A stretch of 64,000 nt of DNA from Litchfieldia alkalitelluris (GCF_002019645.1 NZ_KV917374.1:2678696-2742695); one strand, 5' to 3'. Positions 9,569 through 18,052 are shown, counted from the first letter of the stretch. Made by a program: numbers and translations. The notes: a model not told the origin generated them from the sequence alone.

Positions 9569-10318
9569 ATGAATTCTGTTATAGAAACAATGTTAAATCA
9601 TACGTCTATTCGAAAATTTACTGACAAGCCACTTTCAAAGGAGCAGATCAAACTTATTGTTGAAAGTGCACAAAGTGCTTCAACTTCAAGTTTTGTTCAA
9701 GCCTACACAATTATAGGGGTTAGTGATAAAGAAAAGAAAAAGAAATTAGCTGAAATTGCTGGGAATCAGAGTTATGTAGAACATAATGGCCATTTTTTTA
9801 TTTTTTGTGCTGATCTTTTAAGACATGAGGTTTCTGCCGAGATGGAGCAAAAAAATATTCAACAGTCATTAGAAAGTACAGAAACATTTATAGTGTCTGT
9901 TGTAGATGCTTCTCTTGCTTCTCAAAATGCTGTTTTAGCTGCTGAATCAATGGGCCTTGGGGCTTGTTATATCGGTGGAATTAGGAATAAGTTAGAAGAG
10001 GTAAGGGAGTTGCTAAATATACCTGAAAGAGTCTTTCCATTATTTGGGGTTGCAGTAGGTTATCCAAATCAAGAGACTTCAACAAAACCTAGACTTCCTT
10101 TTACACAGGTCTACCACGAAGATGAATACCAGCAAGATATGTCGCTCTACCAAAAACAACTTGAGGAATATAATAATACTATTTCGGCATATTATCACGA
10201 GCGTACCGGTGGGAAAAGAAGAGATAGATGGACTGAACAAATAGCAAATATGATGGAAAAGCCAAAAAGAACATATATGAAAGAGTTCGTAAAGAAGCAA
10301 GGCTTTTTAAAGGACTAA
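9569..10318 (+). CDS. NADPH-dependent flavin nitroreductase (NfsA/NfrA type)
   Basis: FMN-containing oxidoreductase. The N-terminal HTSIRKFTDKPLS motif binds the flavin phosphate. The central SQNAVLAAESMGLGACYIGGIRN region and FPLFGVAVGYP are family hallmarks, and the ~250-aa length with a C-terminal helical arm (KRRDRWTEQI) fits the NfsA/NfrA branch. AGGAGGGG lies 6 nt before the ATG. The stop codon overlaps that of the next, convergent gene by 4 bp. The physiological substrate cannot be read from the sequence. Confidence 0.9.
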   Translation: MNSVIETMLNHTSIRKFTDKPLSKEQIKLIVESAQSASTSSFVQAYTIIGVSDKEKKKKLAEIAGNQSYVEHNGHFFIFCADLLRHEVSAEMEQKNIQQSLESTETFIVSVVDASLASQNAVLAAESMGLGACYIGGIRNKLEEVRELLNIPERVFPLFGVAVGYPNQETSTKPRLPFTQVYHEDEYQQDMSLYQKQLEEYNNTISAYYHERTGGKRRDRWTEQIANMMEKPKRTYMKEFVKKQGFLKD

Positions 10319-10710
10319 TCTTCCTTATTTCGTACATACTCTGCTTCATAGGAATTTTCACCAGCATGTACCGATAAAAGTGTATCTGCAAAACCTACTA
10401 AGCGATTAACAATTTCATCACAAAGCTGATAGATGAGCTGTTGTTGTTTTTTGTCAAAAAGATGAGGATCATCAAAGATGATTGTTGTATTAATAAATAC
10501 GTCTCGGTTCCCGAGTAGGTCATAGTGAATAATAGTCTTACCAGCCGCACCGCCTGTTCTCGGGTCGTGAAATTGGTCTAAAAAGATATACCATTCTTCA
10601 GCGGTTTGGGAGCGAAAGTTTTTAGTGAAACGAAGATTATCTAACTCATTTTGAATAAATAATTGTTGCTCTTCATTTAAAAAGTTTATGATTTTAGGAT
10701 CTTTGTCCAT
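10315..10710 (-). CDS. Conserved hypothetical protein, 131 aa
   Basis: I do not recognise this protein. It is hydrophilic and acidic with no membrane segment or signal peptide. A distinctive central segment, DQFHDPRTGGAAGKTIIHYD, is followed by helical sequence rich in Q, D and L. The frame is open from an ATG with GGAGGCC (on the minus strand) just upstream, and codon use resembles its neighbours. It converges on the nitroreductase gene with a 4-bp overlap of the stops. The function is unknown. Confidence 0.7.
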   Translation of the reverse strand: MDKDPKIINFLNEEQQLFIQNELDNLRFTKNFRSQTAEEWYIFLDQFHDPRTGGAAGKTIIHYDLLGNRDVFINTTIIFDDPHLFDKKQQQLIYQLCDEIVNRLVGFADTLLSVHAGENSYEAEYVRNKED

Positions 10711-10778
10711 TGTTGGCCTCCGGGTTTTGTGTATTTTTCATAGTATTTCATATTCTGTAAACCTTATTTATCGTAAAT

Positions 10779-10809
10779 AAAAATACAGGTCAATGGACCT
10801 GTATTTTTG
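10779..10809. terminator. Terminator, usable from both strands
   Basis: AAAAATACAGGTC pairs with GGACCTGTATTTTT around a 3-nt loop. On the minus strand it ends namA; the A- and T-runs on both sides make it potentially bidirectional. Confidence 0.85.
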
Positions 10810-10819
10810 CTAGGTTGCT

Positions 10820-11836
10820 TTACCAACCACGATCATATTGCTCAGGGCTCTTAATCTCTACTCCAAGCTCCTTAGCCGCGGTTCTTGGCCAATATGGATC
10901 TCTTAATAATTCACGAGCAACAAAAATCAAATCTGCTCTGTCATTTCTTAAAATCTCTTCTGCTTGTAAGCCACTCGTAATTAGTCCTACAGCACCTGTT
11001 GCAATTTCTGCTTCATGTTTAATTTTTTCAGCATACGTCACTTGATAACCGGGGTAGACCTCAATCTTTGCAGGAACAAGTGCACCAGAGCTTACATCAA
11101 TTAAATCGACGCCTTGCTGCTTCATTAACTTTGCCATCTCGACATAGTCATCAGGAGTAAGCCCATCTTGATGATAATCATTGGCTGAAACACGCACCAT
11201 CAATGGACCATCCCAAACTTCCTTCACGGCTTTAATAATTTCACGTAAAAGACGGTAGCGATTTTCAAAGCTTCCACCAAATTGATCTTTTCTATGATTA
11301 GAAAGTGGTGATAAAAATTGATTGATAAGATAGCCATGAGCGGCGTGCAGTTCAATAATTTCAAATCCTGCTTCCTTCGCGCGACGAACTCCATCCTTAA
11401 AAGCTTGAACAGTTTCTTCGATTTCGTCAATACTCATTTCTTTTGGTTGCTTACTTTGTTCATTAAAAGCGATTGGTGAAGCGGAGATGATTTCACCATC
11501 GATTGTTGCTTTTCTACCTGCATGTGCAATTTGAATAGAGGTCGTTGCACCATATTGTTTTAGTTGGTTGACGAGTTTAGCAAAACCCGCTATATGGTTA
11601 TCGCTCCAAATACCTAAATCACCTGCAGAAATTCGCCCTTGTGGTGTAACAGCAGTTGCTTCAACCATGATTAGACCAACCTGTCCAACTGCTCTACTAA
11701 TATAATGTGTGTAATGAAAGTCTTGTAAGTGGCCATCATGATTATGACTTGAATACATACACATTGGGGACATAACAATCCGATTTTTTATTGTTACATT
11801 TTTTATTGTATATGGTGAAAAAAGAGCACTACTCAT
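10820..11836 (-). CDS. namA: NADPH dehydrogenase, old yellow enzyme family
   Basis: FMN enzyme that reduces activated C=C bonds (enones, nitro compounds). All YqjM hallmarks are present: C26 and Y28 in MSPMCMYSS, the histidine pair in [16 protein letters not shown], and the C-terminal arginine in QYDRGW that completes the partner subunit's active site. At 338 aa the length equals B. subtilis YqjM. It has its own terminator and lies between an unknown gene and proI. B. subtilis YqjM responds to oxidative and xenobiotic stress; regulation here is not visible. Confidence 0.96.
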   Translation of the reverse strand: MSSALFSPYTIKNVTIKNRIVMSPMCMYSSHNHDGHLQDFHYTHYISRAVGQVGLIMVEATAVTPQGRISAGDLGIWSDNHIAGFAKLVNQLKQYGATTSIQIAHAGRKATIDGEIISASPIAFNEQSKQPKEMSIDEIEETVQAFKDGVRRAKEAGFEIIELHAAHGYLINQFLSPLSNHRKDQFGGSFENRYRLLREIIKAVKEVWDGPLMVRVSANDYHQDGLTPDDYVEMAKLMKQQGVDLIDVSSGALVPAKIEVYPGYQVTYAEKIKHEAEIATGAVGLITSGLQAEEILRNDRADLIFVARELLRDPYWPRTAAKELGVEIKSPEQYDRGW

Positions 11837-11970
11837 TTAAATCCTCCTATATGTATAAATTTCGTTTACCTAAACAATTATATCATTTGCTCTTTTTACT
11901 CGTCATATTTATTGCCTACATTTCATGAACACTTGACCTGAGGGTAAGATACAAACAAGTAAATTTCCAT

Positions 11971-12010
11971 AAAAAAACCCCAACAACTGGTTATATAATT
12001 GTAGGGTTAG
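11971..12010 (-). terminator. Terminator of proI
   Basis: On the minus strand AACCCTACAA pairs with TTGTTGGGGTT across an AT loop, followed by T7. It lies just past the proI stop. Confidence 0.8.
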
Positions 12011-12025
12011 TATTATTACTCTAAA

Positions 12026-12880
12026 TTATCTCTTAGAATCCACATTTACAGTTTCAAGCAATGTTTGCCCAAGCTCTGAAGATCGTTCAGTTGCTCTTGT
12101 TATACATGCAATCATCGCTTCTTGGTAGTGATATTTCTCTAAAACTCCAATTCCAGCTTCGGTTGTTCCGCCTGGGCTTGTTACTTCCTTTCTAAGAACG
12201 GAAGGGTGTTTTGGAGATGATTTTAACATTTCTGCAGCACCGATGATGGTTTGAAGAATTAAATCTTTTGCTACGTCTTGTTCAAGTCCTATTTGGTTAG
12301 CGGCTTTTTCCATTGCTTCAACTAAATAGTACACATACGCGGGTCCACTTCCTGATAATCCTGTGACTGCATGTAAGTGTTCTTCTTCGACAATGGATAC
12401 AAGACCAACTGTTTCAAATAATTCTTGAACAATCTTTACTTGGTCTTCAGTAGCATATTCTCCAGGGGCAAGAGCCGTAGCGGATTTCCCAATTGCAGCG
12501 GATGTATTAGGCATGGCACGAACAACTGCCATGTTCTGTTCAAATAATTGAAGAAATGTGCTTGTTGATACTCCTGCTAACACTGAGATGACTAGCTGAT
12601 CGCCATTTGAAAATGGAGCGATTTCTTGTACACCACTTCTTACATCTTTTGGCTTCATTGCTAATAGAAGGATGTCAGCGTGTTGTACTGCTTCTTCTTT
12701 ATTTTGAGTAACATTTACTTTATAGGTTTCGTGTAGTTCTCGAAGTCTTTCTGTATTAGAACGATTTGTTACTGTAATTTGATTTGGTTTAAATAATTCC
12801 TCTTGTAGCATTCCTGCAATGATTGCTTCAGCCATTGAACCGGCTCCAACAAATGTGATTTTTATGTTTTCCTTCATCAT
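12026..12880 (-). CDS. proI: Pyrroline-5-carboxylate reductase
   Basis: Catalyses the last step of proline synthesis, reducing pyrroline-5-carboxylate with NAD(P)H. The Rossmann motif FVGAGSMAEAI is at the N-terminus. VRAMPNT and the C-terminal signature region (ALTGLSGSGPAYVY-like, then EVTSPGGTTEAGIGVLE) are complete. Length is 284 aa. Position next to yqjQ and the T-box leader both identify it with the B. subtilis proI paralogue (yqjO) rather than another pro gene. Expression is expected to rise when uncharged tRNA-Pro accumulates. Confidence 0.95.
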   Translation of the reverse strand: MMKENIKITFVGAGSMAEAIIAGMLQEELFKPNQITVTNRSNTERLRELHETYKVNVTQNKEEAVQHADILLLAMKPKDVRSGVQEIAPFSNGDQLVISVLAGVSTSTFLQLFEQNMAVVRAMPNTSAAIGKSATALAPGEYATEDQVKIVQELFETVGLVSIVEEEHLHAVTGLSGSGPAYVYYLVEAMEKAANQIGLEQDVAKDLILQTIIGAAEMLKSSPKHPSVLRKEVTSPGGTTEAGIGVLEKYHYQEAMIACITRATERSSELGQTLLETVNVDSKR

Positions 12881-12909
12881 GCTTCCTCCAATGACTTAAG
12901 TAGTAATTA

Positions 12910-13205
12910 AAAGGAACTAAAAAGACCCAAAGCCTCCTTTATATAAAAGGACGAATTGGGTCTTATCCGCGGTACCACCTTTGTTAACGATCTAATCGTT
13001 CAACTCTTTACCCGTATCGTGGGGGACGGTTAGGTTTTTCCTAACTGCTCATAGGTAGGTTCAATCATTTAGTGGGTTATGAAATCTTTCAGCCGACGGA
13101 TTTCACTCTCTTGAACCGTAAATTGATTTACTAGTCCTAATCTTCGCACATCTCTATGGATTTGATTGTCATTATCTATGATTCTTTCCTCGATGTCAAT
13201 ACTTT
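12910..13205 (-). promoter_or_regulatory. T-box leader, proline specific
   Basis: On the minus strand the leader holds every T-box part. The base of stem I is CATAG / CTATG and CAATCA / TGATTG. Between the two 3' arms lies AACCTAC, whose CCT is a proline codon. An AGAGAG-containing loop follows in stem I. The T-box sequence AAGGTGGTACCGCG is present. A terminator GACCCAA... / ...TTGGGTC with T5 at 12919-12963 precedes proI. Binding of uncharged tRNA-Pro would favour the antiterminator. Specifier assignment is my own folding. Confidence 0.93.
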
Positions 13206-13304
13206 ATCACAATATCAGTTTGATAATAGGCTTGACTTTCTTCTTTTTTTCATAGAGATTAAATATATCGCTTATATTGCTATAATATTCAGAGGGGATT
13301 TCTT

Positions 13305-14102
13305 ATGAAAAATTCTAAATTACATAAAAAAAATATTGTGATTACTGGTGCATCAAGTGGAATTGGTGAACGAATTTCATATATGGTGGCAGAGCAGGGG
13401 GCTATCCCTATCCTTATGGCTAGAAATTATGAACGGCTAGTTTCGATTGCAACAAAAATCAAGAACCAAACAGGTATCGAGGCTCTTATATATCAAGTTG
13501 ATGTTAGTGATACAGATGCTGTTGAATCTGTTTTTAGTGACCTTTTAAAAAAGGTCGATAAAATTGATGTTCTCATCAATAACGCCGGATTTGGAAAATT
13601 TGATTCAGTTATGGATGCGACCCTTTCAGAGATGAAGGAAATGTTTGAGGTTAATGTATTTGGTCTGATGGCTTGTACCAAAATGGTCCTTCCATCGATG
13701 TTACAACAAAATGTTGGTCATATTGTTAATATCGCGTCACAGGCAGGTAAGCTTGCTACTCCTAAAGCAGGTGCTTACTCTGGGTCAAAGCACGCTGTAC
13801 TAGGCTTTACTAATAGTCTGCGAATGGAGCTTGCTCACACGAATATTCATGTAACAGCTGTTAATCCGGGGCCTATCCGTACTAGATTTTTTGATATTGC
13901 TGATCAATCCGGGAACTATGTCAAAAATGTTGAGAAATTTATGCTTGAGCCCGATGATGTGGCAAAAAAGATTGTGGATACATTATTCACACCGAAGCGG
14001 GAGCTTAATCTACCTGTATGGATGAATATCGGTAGTATCCTATATACCTTATTTCCTTCCGTCGTTGAAAAAGTTGGCGGGAAGGCACTGTTTAAAAAAT
14101 AA
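13305..14102 (+). CDS. yqjQ: Short-chain dehydrogenase/reductase
   Basis: Classical SDR oxidoreductase. The cofactor motif TGASSGIGE lies at about residues 14-22, NNAG at 92-95, and the catalytic triad is S145, Y158, K162 (YSGSKH). Length is 265 aa, ending in a hydrophobic C-terminal segment (LPVWMNIGSILYTLFP) that may contact the membrane, as in other YqjQ-type proteins. The substrate is unknown. AGAGGGG precedes the ATG. A possible -10 TATAAT lies about 25 nt upstream of the start with a weak -35. It is divergent from proI. Confidence 0.9.
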   Translation: MKNSKLHKKNIVITGASSGIGERISYMVAEQGAIPILMARNYERLVSIATKIKNQTGIEALIYQVDVSDTDAVESVFSDLLKKVDKIDVLINNAGFGKFDSVMDATLSEMKEMFEVNVFGLMACTKMVLPSMLQQNVGHIVNIASQAGKLATPKAGAYSGSKHAVLGFTNSLRMELAHTNIHVTAVNPGPIRTRFFDIADQSGNYVKNVEKFMLEPDDVAKKIVDTLFTPKRELNLPVWMNIGSILYTLFPSVVEKVGGKALFKK

Positions 14103-14184
14103 TTTCAATTTAGGCACATGTAAAAATTAATCCTGCTGTAACATTGACAGTTTAATCCTCGTCAAATTAAATGAGGTGAAACTG

Positions 14185-14715
14185 ATGAGAAAATTGCTTG
14201 CACTAGCTTTTTTCCTTTGCTTTTTAGTCTGTTTTGGGTGTACTAATGAGCCAAAAGGAGTAAAAGATTTAACAGGTTATATTATTTTTACAAGTCCAAC
14301 GTCGGAAAATATTTTGGTTTCTGAGAAAGAGTCGTCCTCGGATATACCACTAGCTTCTAGTTACTACATTTTTGAAGATACAGTCATCGAAGGTACATCT
14401 GGGAAGAAATACTCTCCTGAAGACTTTTCACTCGGCATGCTTGTGGATGCTTATCATACTGGAGAAGTTCGTGAATCTTATCCCCCACAATCGGATGTTA
14501 CTACAATTTTAATTCATGATGATGAAGCTTCATTAGAAACCGCCAAAGCTTTATCTATAGCCTTGAAGACACTTGATTCTATGTCCCAGTGGCTTGTTGT
14601 TTCGGTGAACCATGTAACAAGTGATTTGTATGAAATCCAGTTAGTCGAGTTAATGGGTTCTGAACAACCAATAACTCTGAAGGTCGATTTGAAAACCGAA
14701 CAAGTCATTGAGTAG
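14185..14715 (+). CDS. DUF3221-type lipoprotein
   Basis: Predicted surface lipoprotein of unknown function. A short basic start and hydrophobic stretch lead to a lipobox ending in Cys (VCFGC). The next ~90 residues (GYIIF..., then GMLVDAYHTGEVRESYPPQS) resemble DUF3221 proteins, in which a G-x-V-x-x-SYP-x-Q segment recurs. A C-terminal ~60-aa region contains AKALSIALKTLDSM and QWLVVSVN. I start at the ATG at 14185, with GAGG just upstream, rather than the GTG at 14176. It sits before an ECF sigma gene, so a role in envelope stress is possible but inferred. Confidence 0.75.
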   Translation: MRKLLALAFFLCFLVCFGCTNEPKGVKDLTGYIIFTSPTSENILVSEKESSSDIPLASSYYIFEDTVIEGTSGKKYSPEDFSLGMLVDAYHTGEVRESYPPQSDVTTILIHDDEASLETAKALSIALKTLDSMSQWLVVSVNHVTSDLYEIQLVELMGSEQPITLKVDLKTEQVIE

Positions 14716-14719
14716 TCAC

Positions 14720-14768
14720 CAATATTGAACATGATTTGTGTTATCTCATGTTCAAGTTGGTGTTTTTT
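14720..14768 (+). terminator. Terminator of the lipoprotein gene
   Basis: ACCAATATTGAACATGA pairs with TCATGTTCAAGTTGGT around a short loop and is followed by GTTTTTT. Confidence 0.8.
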
Positions 14769-14804
14769 ATTTTGGATACATATAGAAAAATTTTAAAAAA
14801 CTAA

Positions 14805-14830
14805 AACCTTTTCATACCCTAAAATGTCTA
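14805..14830 (+). promoter_or_regulatory. Candidate ECF-type promoter of the sigma operon
   Basis: AACCTT at 14805-14810 and GTCTA at 14826-14830 are 15 nt apart. This fits the usual ECF pattern of an AAC-containing -35 and a GTC-containing -10, and it stands about 40 nt before the sigma gene. It suggests autoregulation, an inference from the motif only. Confidence 0.5.
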
Positions 14831-14870
14831 ATTGGTAGAAAAACAACAAAAGTAGTAGGAGAGGATTCAC

Positions 14871-15377
14871 TTGAACGATATAGACCTTGTTAAAAAGGCA
14901 AGGAAAGGGGATGAACATGCATTATATTCTCTAATTCTTGGCTCTAAAGAACAGTTATATAGAATTGCTTATTCTTATCTGAAATCGGAACAGGATGCTT
15001 TAGAAGCGATTCAGGAAGTAACTTACCGTGCCTTTAAATCTATTCGAAAGTTAAAGGAAGATCACTATTTTTCCACATGGCTTATTCGAATTATGATCAA
15101 TTACTGTAATGATGAACTTCGCAAAAGGAAACGAACGATTCCAAGTTCTGATGTTGGTTCTGACTTATCGGTTACTCAAAATCAAGATCGATTTGAATTA
15201 GAGGAAGCAATTGAAGCTCTAGAATCTCCGACAAAAGAGGTGCTTAAGCTTAAATATTTTGAAGATCTAAAGATTAAAGAGATTGCTGAAGTCCTTGATT
15301 GTCCGGAGGGTACAGTGAAAACCTGGCTTAACAAAGGGCTTAGGAAATTACGCTATCAGCTTGAGGGAAGGTTGTGA
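14871..15377 (+). CDS. ECF RNA polymerase sigma factor
   Basis: Alternative sigma factor of the extracytoplasmic-function group, 168 aa. Region 2 spans about residues 10-80 (LYRIAYSYLKSEQDALEAIQEV, then FSTWLIRIMINYCNDELRK). Region 4 spans about 105-165 (LKYFEDLKIKEIAEVLDCPEGTVKTWLNKGLRKLR), with a clear helix-turn-helix. It starts with TTG; GGAGAGG lies 6 nt upstream and no other start is nearby. The next gene, 6 nt downstream, encodes a membrane protein likely to hold it inactive. It most resembles the SigV/YlaC type, but the exact subgroup is not certain. Confidence 0.9.
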   Translation: MNDIDLVKKARKGDEHALYSLILGSKEQLYRIAYSYLKSEQDALEAIQEVTYRAFKSIRKLKEDHYFSTWLIRIMINYCNDELRKRKRTIPSSDVGSDLSVTQNQDRFELEEAIEALESPTKEVLKLKYFEDLKIKEIAEVLDCPEGTVKTWLNKGLRKLRYQLEGRL

Positions 15378-15383
15378 TGAGCT

Positions 15384-16715
15384 ATGTTTGAAAAAGAAGA
15401 AAAACAATTACAAGAGCTAGGGGAGCATTATAATGAGATGAAGATTCCAGACGAAATTGATGAATATATATTAAAAGGGATGACACAAGCGAAGAAAAAG
15501 AAACAATCCAGGAAGCGATTCATGGTTGGTGCATTTGCTGCAACTCTGTTTATTGCCTTTTTCTTAACATCTATTCGAGTATCTCCTACATTTGCAAACT
15601 ATGTAAGTCATATCCCTGGCTTAGAGAAAATTGTTGAACTAGTTAGATTTGATAAAGGTTTGCTTTCAGCGATTGACAATGATTTGATGCAAGAAATAAA
15701 TGTTTCGGATAAACATGAGGGACTTGAAATAACTGTGGATGCGGTTATTGTTGATGAGCAAAAGATGGTCTTGTTTTATTCACTTGAAAGTGATCGGAAT
15801 CGTGAACAAGAATATCTTAGTCTTGTAAATGTATCATTTGGTGAGAAGCTTCCATTGGCCGGGATAACATATGGTAGTATCCATGAAAATCTGAAAAAAG
15901 GGGTTCCTGTTTCTGGATCAATTGACTTTTACTTTGATGGTGATATTCCTGAACAGCTTACTCTTTCTCTCGGTATTGAAACGGGCGAATCGGAAAAACT
16001 AGCTTCCACTTGGACGTTACCTTTCTCTATTGATAAAGTAAAGTTTGCGGGGTTAAAAGAAGAAATCCAGTTAAACGAAACCGTTGAAGTAGAAGGACAA
16101 AAAATAACCTTTGAAAAAATGACGATTCTACCAACTCGAGTAGCCGTTCATGTAAAATATGATGAAAATAATAGTAAAGAGTTGTTCACCTTCGAGGATT
16201 TGCGACTTGTTGATGAAACTGGGGAGCAATGGAGTGGAATAGCGAATGGAATTACAGCTCAGCATATAAGTGAAAATGAAAAAATACTTTATTTACAATC
16301 TAACTATTTTAACCAACCGGAAGAACTGTATCTCGTATTTAGCTCCATTCGAGCACTTGATAAGGATGAGTTAGAAGTGGTTGTTGATCTAGAAAATAAG
16401 ATGATTATAAAAGCACCTGCTGATGGCTTACTCACAAATGATGTGGAAAAAAGTGGGGCGAATTTGGTTTTTTGGCTAAGTTTGACTGAGGAGGATGACC
16501 CTCATAGGGGGTACAGTCTTTTTGATCATGAGTATAAAGATTCTGAAGGAACTGTTTTTCATTCTAACACCTCATCTTCAGGGACAAATCATGAGGAAAA
16601 CACTCAGCGAAATGGGTTTGTTTTAGAACAAGCTAATCATTCAAGTCCAATCACTTTAACAATTCAAGATTATCCAGCACGAATTAAAAAGGATGTTCGG
16701 ATACAGGTGAAATAA
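15384..16715 (+). CDS. DUF4179 membrane protein, probable anti-sigma factor
   Basis: Single-pass membrane protein of 443 aa. An N-terminal cytoplasmic part of about 45 aa (basic, KKKKQSRKR at its end) precedes one membrane helix (about 47-65, FMVGAFAATLFIAFFLTSI). A DUF4179-like extracellular domain comes next (SPTFANYVSHIPGLEKIVELV...), and beta-rich extracellular sequence continues to the C-terminus. The gene lies 6 nt after the ECF sigma gene. This pairing is typical of sigma/anti-sigma operons, so it probably sequesters the sigma factor and senses an envelope signal; the signal is unknown. Confidence 0.8.
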   Translation: MFEKEEKQLQELGEHYNEMKIPDEIDEYILKGMTQAKKKKQSRKRFMVGAFAATLFIAFFLTSIRVSPTFANYVSHIPGLEKIVELVRFDKGLLSAIDNDLMQEINVSDKHEGLEITVDAVIVDEQKMVLFYSLESDRNREQEYLSLVNVSFGEKLPLAGITYGSIHENLKKGVPVSGSIDFYFDGDIPEQLTLSLGIETGESEKLASTWTLPFSIDKVKFAGLKEEIQLNETVEVEGQKITFEKMTILPTRVAVHVKYDENNSKELFTFEDLRLVDETGEQWSGIANGITAQHISENEKILYLQSNYFNQPEELYLVFSSIRALDKDELEVVVDLENKMIIKAPADGLLTNDVEKSGANLVFWLSLTEEDDPHRGYSLFDHEYKDSEGTVFHSNTSSSGTNHEENTQRNGFVLEQANHSSPITLTIQDYPARIKKDVRIQVK

Positions 16716-16717
16716 AC

Positions 16718-16747
16718 TAGTAGGCTCTCAGGGTTGAGAGCCTACTT
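16718..16747. terminator. Bidirectional terminator between convergent genes
   Basis: AGTAGGCTCTCA pairs with TTGAGAGCCTACT around GGG. It separates the anti-sigma gene from yqzH and overlaps the end of the latter. Confidence 0.85.
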
Positions 16748-16936
16748 TGTTAAGTATTCGTATACAAAATCATTTATTACATCATAAATATCCTGATCAG
16801 GATTTAATTCTTTTTCTTTTTTTATTAAAATCATCAATTCCGTATATTCTTCTGCTGTAAGTGGAACTGAATCAAGGTTATGATGATATTGTAGAAAACA
16901 GTTTCTTATCATTTTCTGAAGTAATTTCTCATCCAA
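16742..16936 (-). CDS. yqzH: YqzH-like small protein
   Basis: A 64-aa hydrophilic protein of unknown function, with helical N-terminal sequence (LLQKMIRNCF) and an acidic C-terminal half (LTAEEYTELMILIKKEKEL). Synteny between yqjQ and yqjW and its general shape agree with B. subtilis YqzH. The start is probably TTG at 16936, since AGAGGTG lies 6-8 nt before it; a GTG at 16945 is in frame but too close to that site. Assignment rests mainly on position. Confidence 0.6.
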   Translation of the reverse strand: MDEKLLQKMIRNCFLQYHHNLDSVPLTAEEYTELMILIKKEKELNPDQDIYDVINDFVYEYLTK

Positions 16937-16991
16937 TGCACACACCTCTATTTCTAATACCTTATTATACTTCTTCTCATTTCTTTTGGTC

Positions 16992-17210
16992 TATCCTGAA
17001 AATAACCTAGGTAGAGGAGTTCCATGAGCTGCGATCCACTTGCTTTCCGCGGGGTGGTCCGTGAGCCTCCTCGTCGCTTCTGGGCTCCTGCGGGGTCTCA
17101 CGAGACCACTAGATCCCGCAGGAGTCAAGTGGCTCTCCGCTCATTCCACACTGTGGAATAAATAATTTCATTCTCATGGTGCGAAATACTTATTTAGCAT
17201 GAAGGTCTAC
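16992..17210 (+). repeat. GC-rich dispersed repeat, full copy
   Basis: About 215 bp. It starts TATCCTGAAAATAACCTAGG, runs through TTCCGCGGGGTGGTCCGTGA and GGGCTCCTGCGGGGTCTCAC, and ends with TCATTCCACACTGTGGAATA and an AT-rich arm. The middle is a near-palindrome (CTCCTGCGGG... / ...CCCGCAGGAG). It is related to copies at 8.8, 17.2, 19.8, 28.3, 57.7 and 63.1 kb. No gene is supported. Confidence 0.88.
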
Positions 17211-17780
17211 CCTGAAAAATAACTTAGGTAGTGGAGTTCCAATCGCTATAGTTGACTCGCGGGACACCGCGGGGTGTGCGGTGAGCCTCGTTGCTTTTGG
17301 CTCCGGGGTTGTTTGATTCCTTTACTGACTCCAAAAGCCCAAGAAAGGGAATCAAAGGTGTTGTCTGATTCCCTTACTGTTGCCAAAAGCCAAGAAAGGG
17401 AATCAAAGCTGTTGTCTGATTCCCTTACTGTTGCCAAAAGCCCAAGAAAGGGAATCAAAGGCGTTGTCTGATTCCCTTATTGTTGTCAAAAGCCCAAGAA
17501 AGGGAATCAAAGGCGTTGTCTGATTCCCTTATTGTTGTCAAAAGCCCAAGAAAGGGAATCAAAGGCGTGATTCCCTTACTGTTGTCAAAAGCCCAAGAAA
17601 GGGAATCAAAGGCGTTGTCTGATTCCCTTACTGTTGTCAAAAGCCCAAGAAAGGGAATCAGGCGTTCCCCCTAGTTCCCTTGCTCGTGCCAAAGGACTAT
17701 TAAGGGAATTAAAGGCGTTTGTTTGATTCCCTTGTTTAGCATAAATGGTGCGAATTTTTATTATCATTGAGGTCTACCCC
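17211..17780 (+). repeat. GC-rich repeat interrupted by a 52-bp tandem array
   Basis: The left arm (GTCTACCCTGAAAAATAACT...) and GC-rich core of the dispersed repeat occupy 17211-17312. The right arm (AAATGGTGCGAA... GAGGTCTACCCC) reappears at 17742-17780. Between them stands the 52-bp tandem array. The array therefore seems to have grown inside a copy of the dispersed repeat. Confidence 0.75.
17313..17735. repeat. 52-bp tandem repeat array, about 8 units
   Basis: GGGAATCA starts at 17347, 17398, 17450, 17502, 17554, 17601 and 17653: steps of 51, 52, 52, 52, 47 and 52 bp, with decayed units at both ends. Each unit is a hairpin, GGGAATCA... / ...TGATTCCC, plus a constant 25-bp linker containing GTTGCCAAAAGCCCAAG. 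Open frames across it on both strands arise from the repeat and are not genes. The linkers are near-identical, so it is not a CRISPR array. Confidence 0.92.
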
Positions 17781-17786
17781 GAATTT

Positions 17787-18027
17787 CTGCAGGCGCTATA
17801 GGCTCGGGGTCATAAGTCAATCCGCCCTAGAAGGTGAAGGACAACCTTCCAGTCGGCTTGTCTTATGCCTGTCGCCGATGAACGAGCGCCTTTCGCTTTT
17901 CTTTGTCTAGCTGCAGGCGCTATCGGCTCGGGGTCATAAGTCAATCCGCCCTAGAAGGTGAAGGACAACCTTCCAGTCGGCTTGTCTTATGCCTGTCGCC
18001 GATGAACGAGCGCCTTTCGCTTTTCTT
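17787..18027. repeat. 124-bp direct tandem duplication
   Basis: Two copies, 17787-17910 and 17911-18027, are almost identical (TATAGG in one, TATCGG in the other). Each begins CTGCAGGCGCTAT, contains GGGGTCATAAGTCAATCCGC, GAAGGTGAAGGACAACCTTC and GGCTTGTCTTATGCCTGTCG, and ends GAGCGCCTTTCGCTTTTC. The unit folds strongly on itself. Degenerate relatives lie at 20.73-20.83 kb and probably 21.5 kb. Confidence 0.93.
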
Positions 18028-18052
18028 ATTTGTTTTAAATTTCCATTGAATT

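Noticed and set aside
17313-17735. CRISPR-like appearance of 27-nt palindromic repeats with 25-nt linkers
   Set aside because: The linkers are nearly identical to each other and no cas genes are near, so it is a plain 52-bp tandem repeat.
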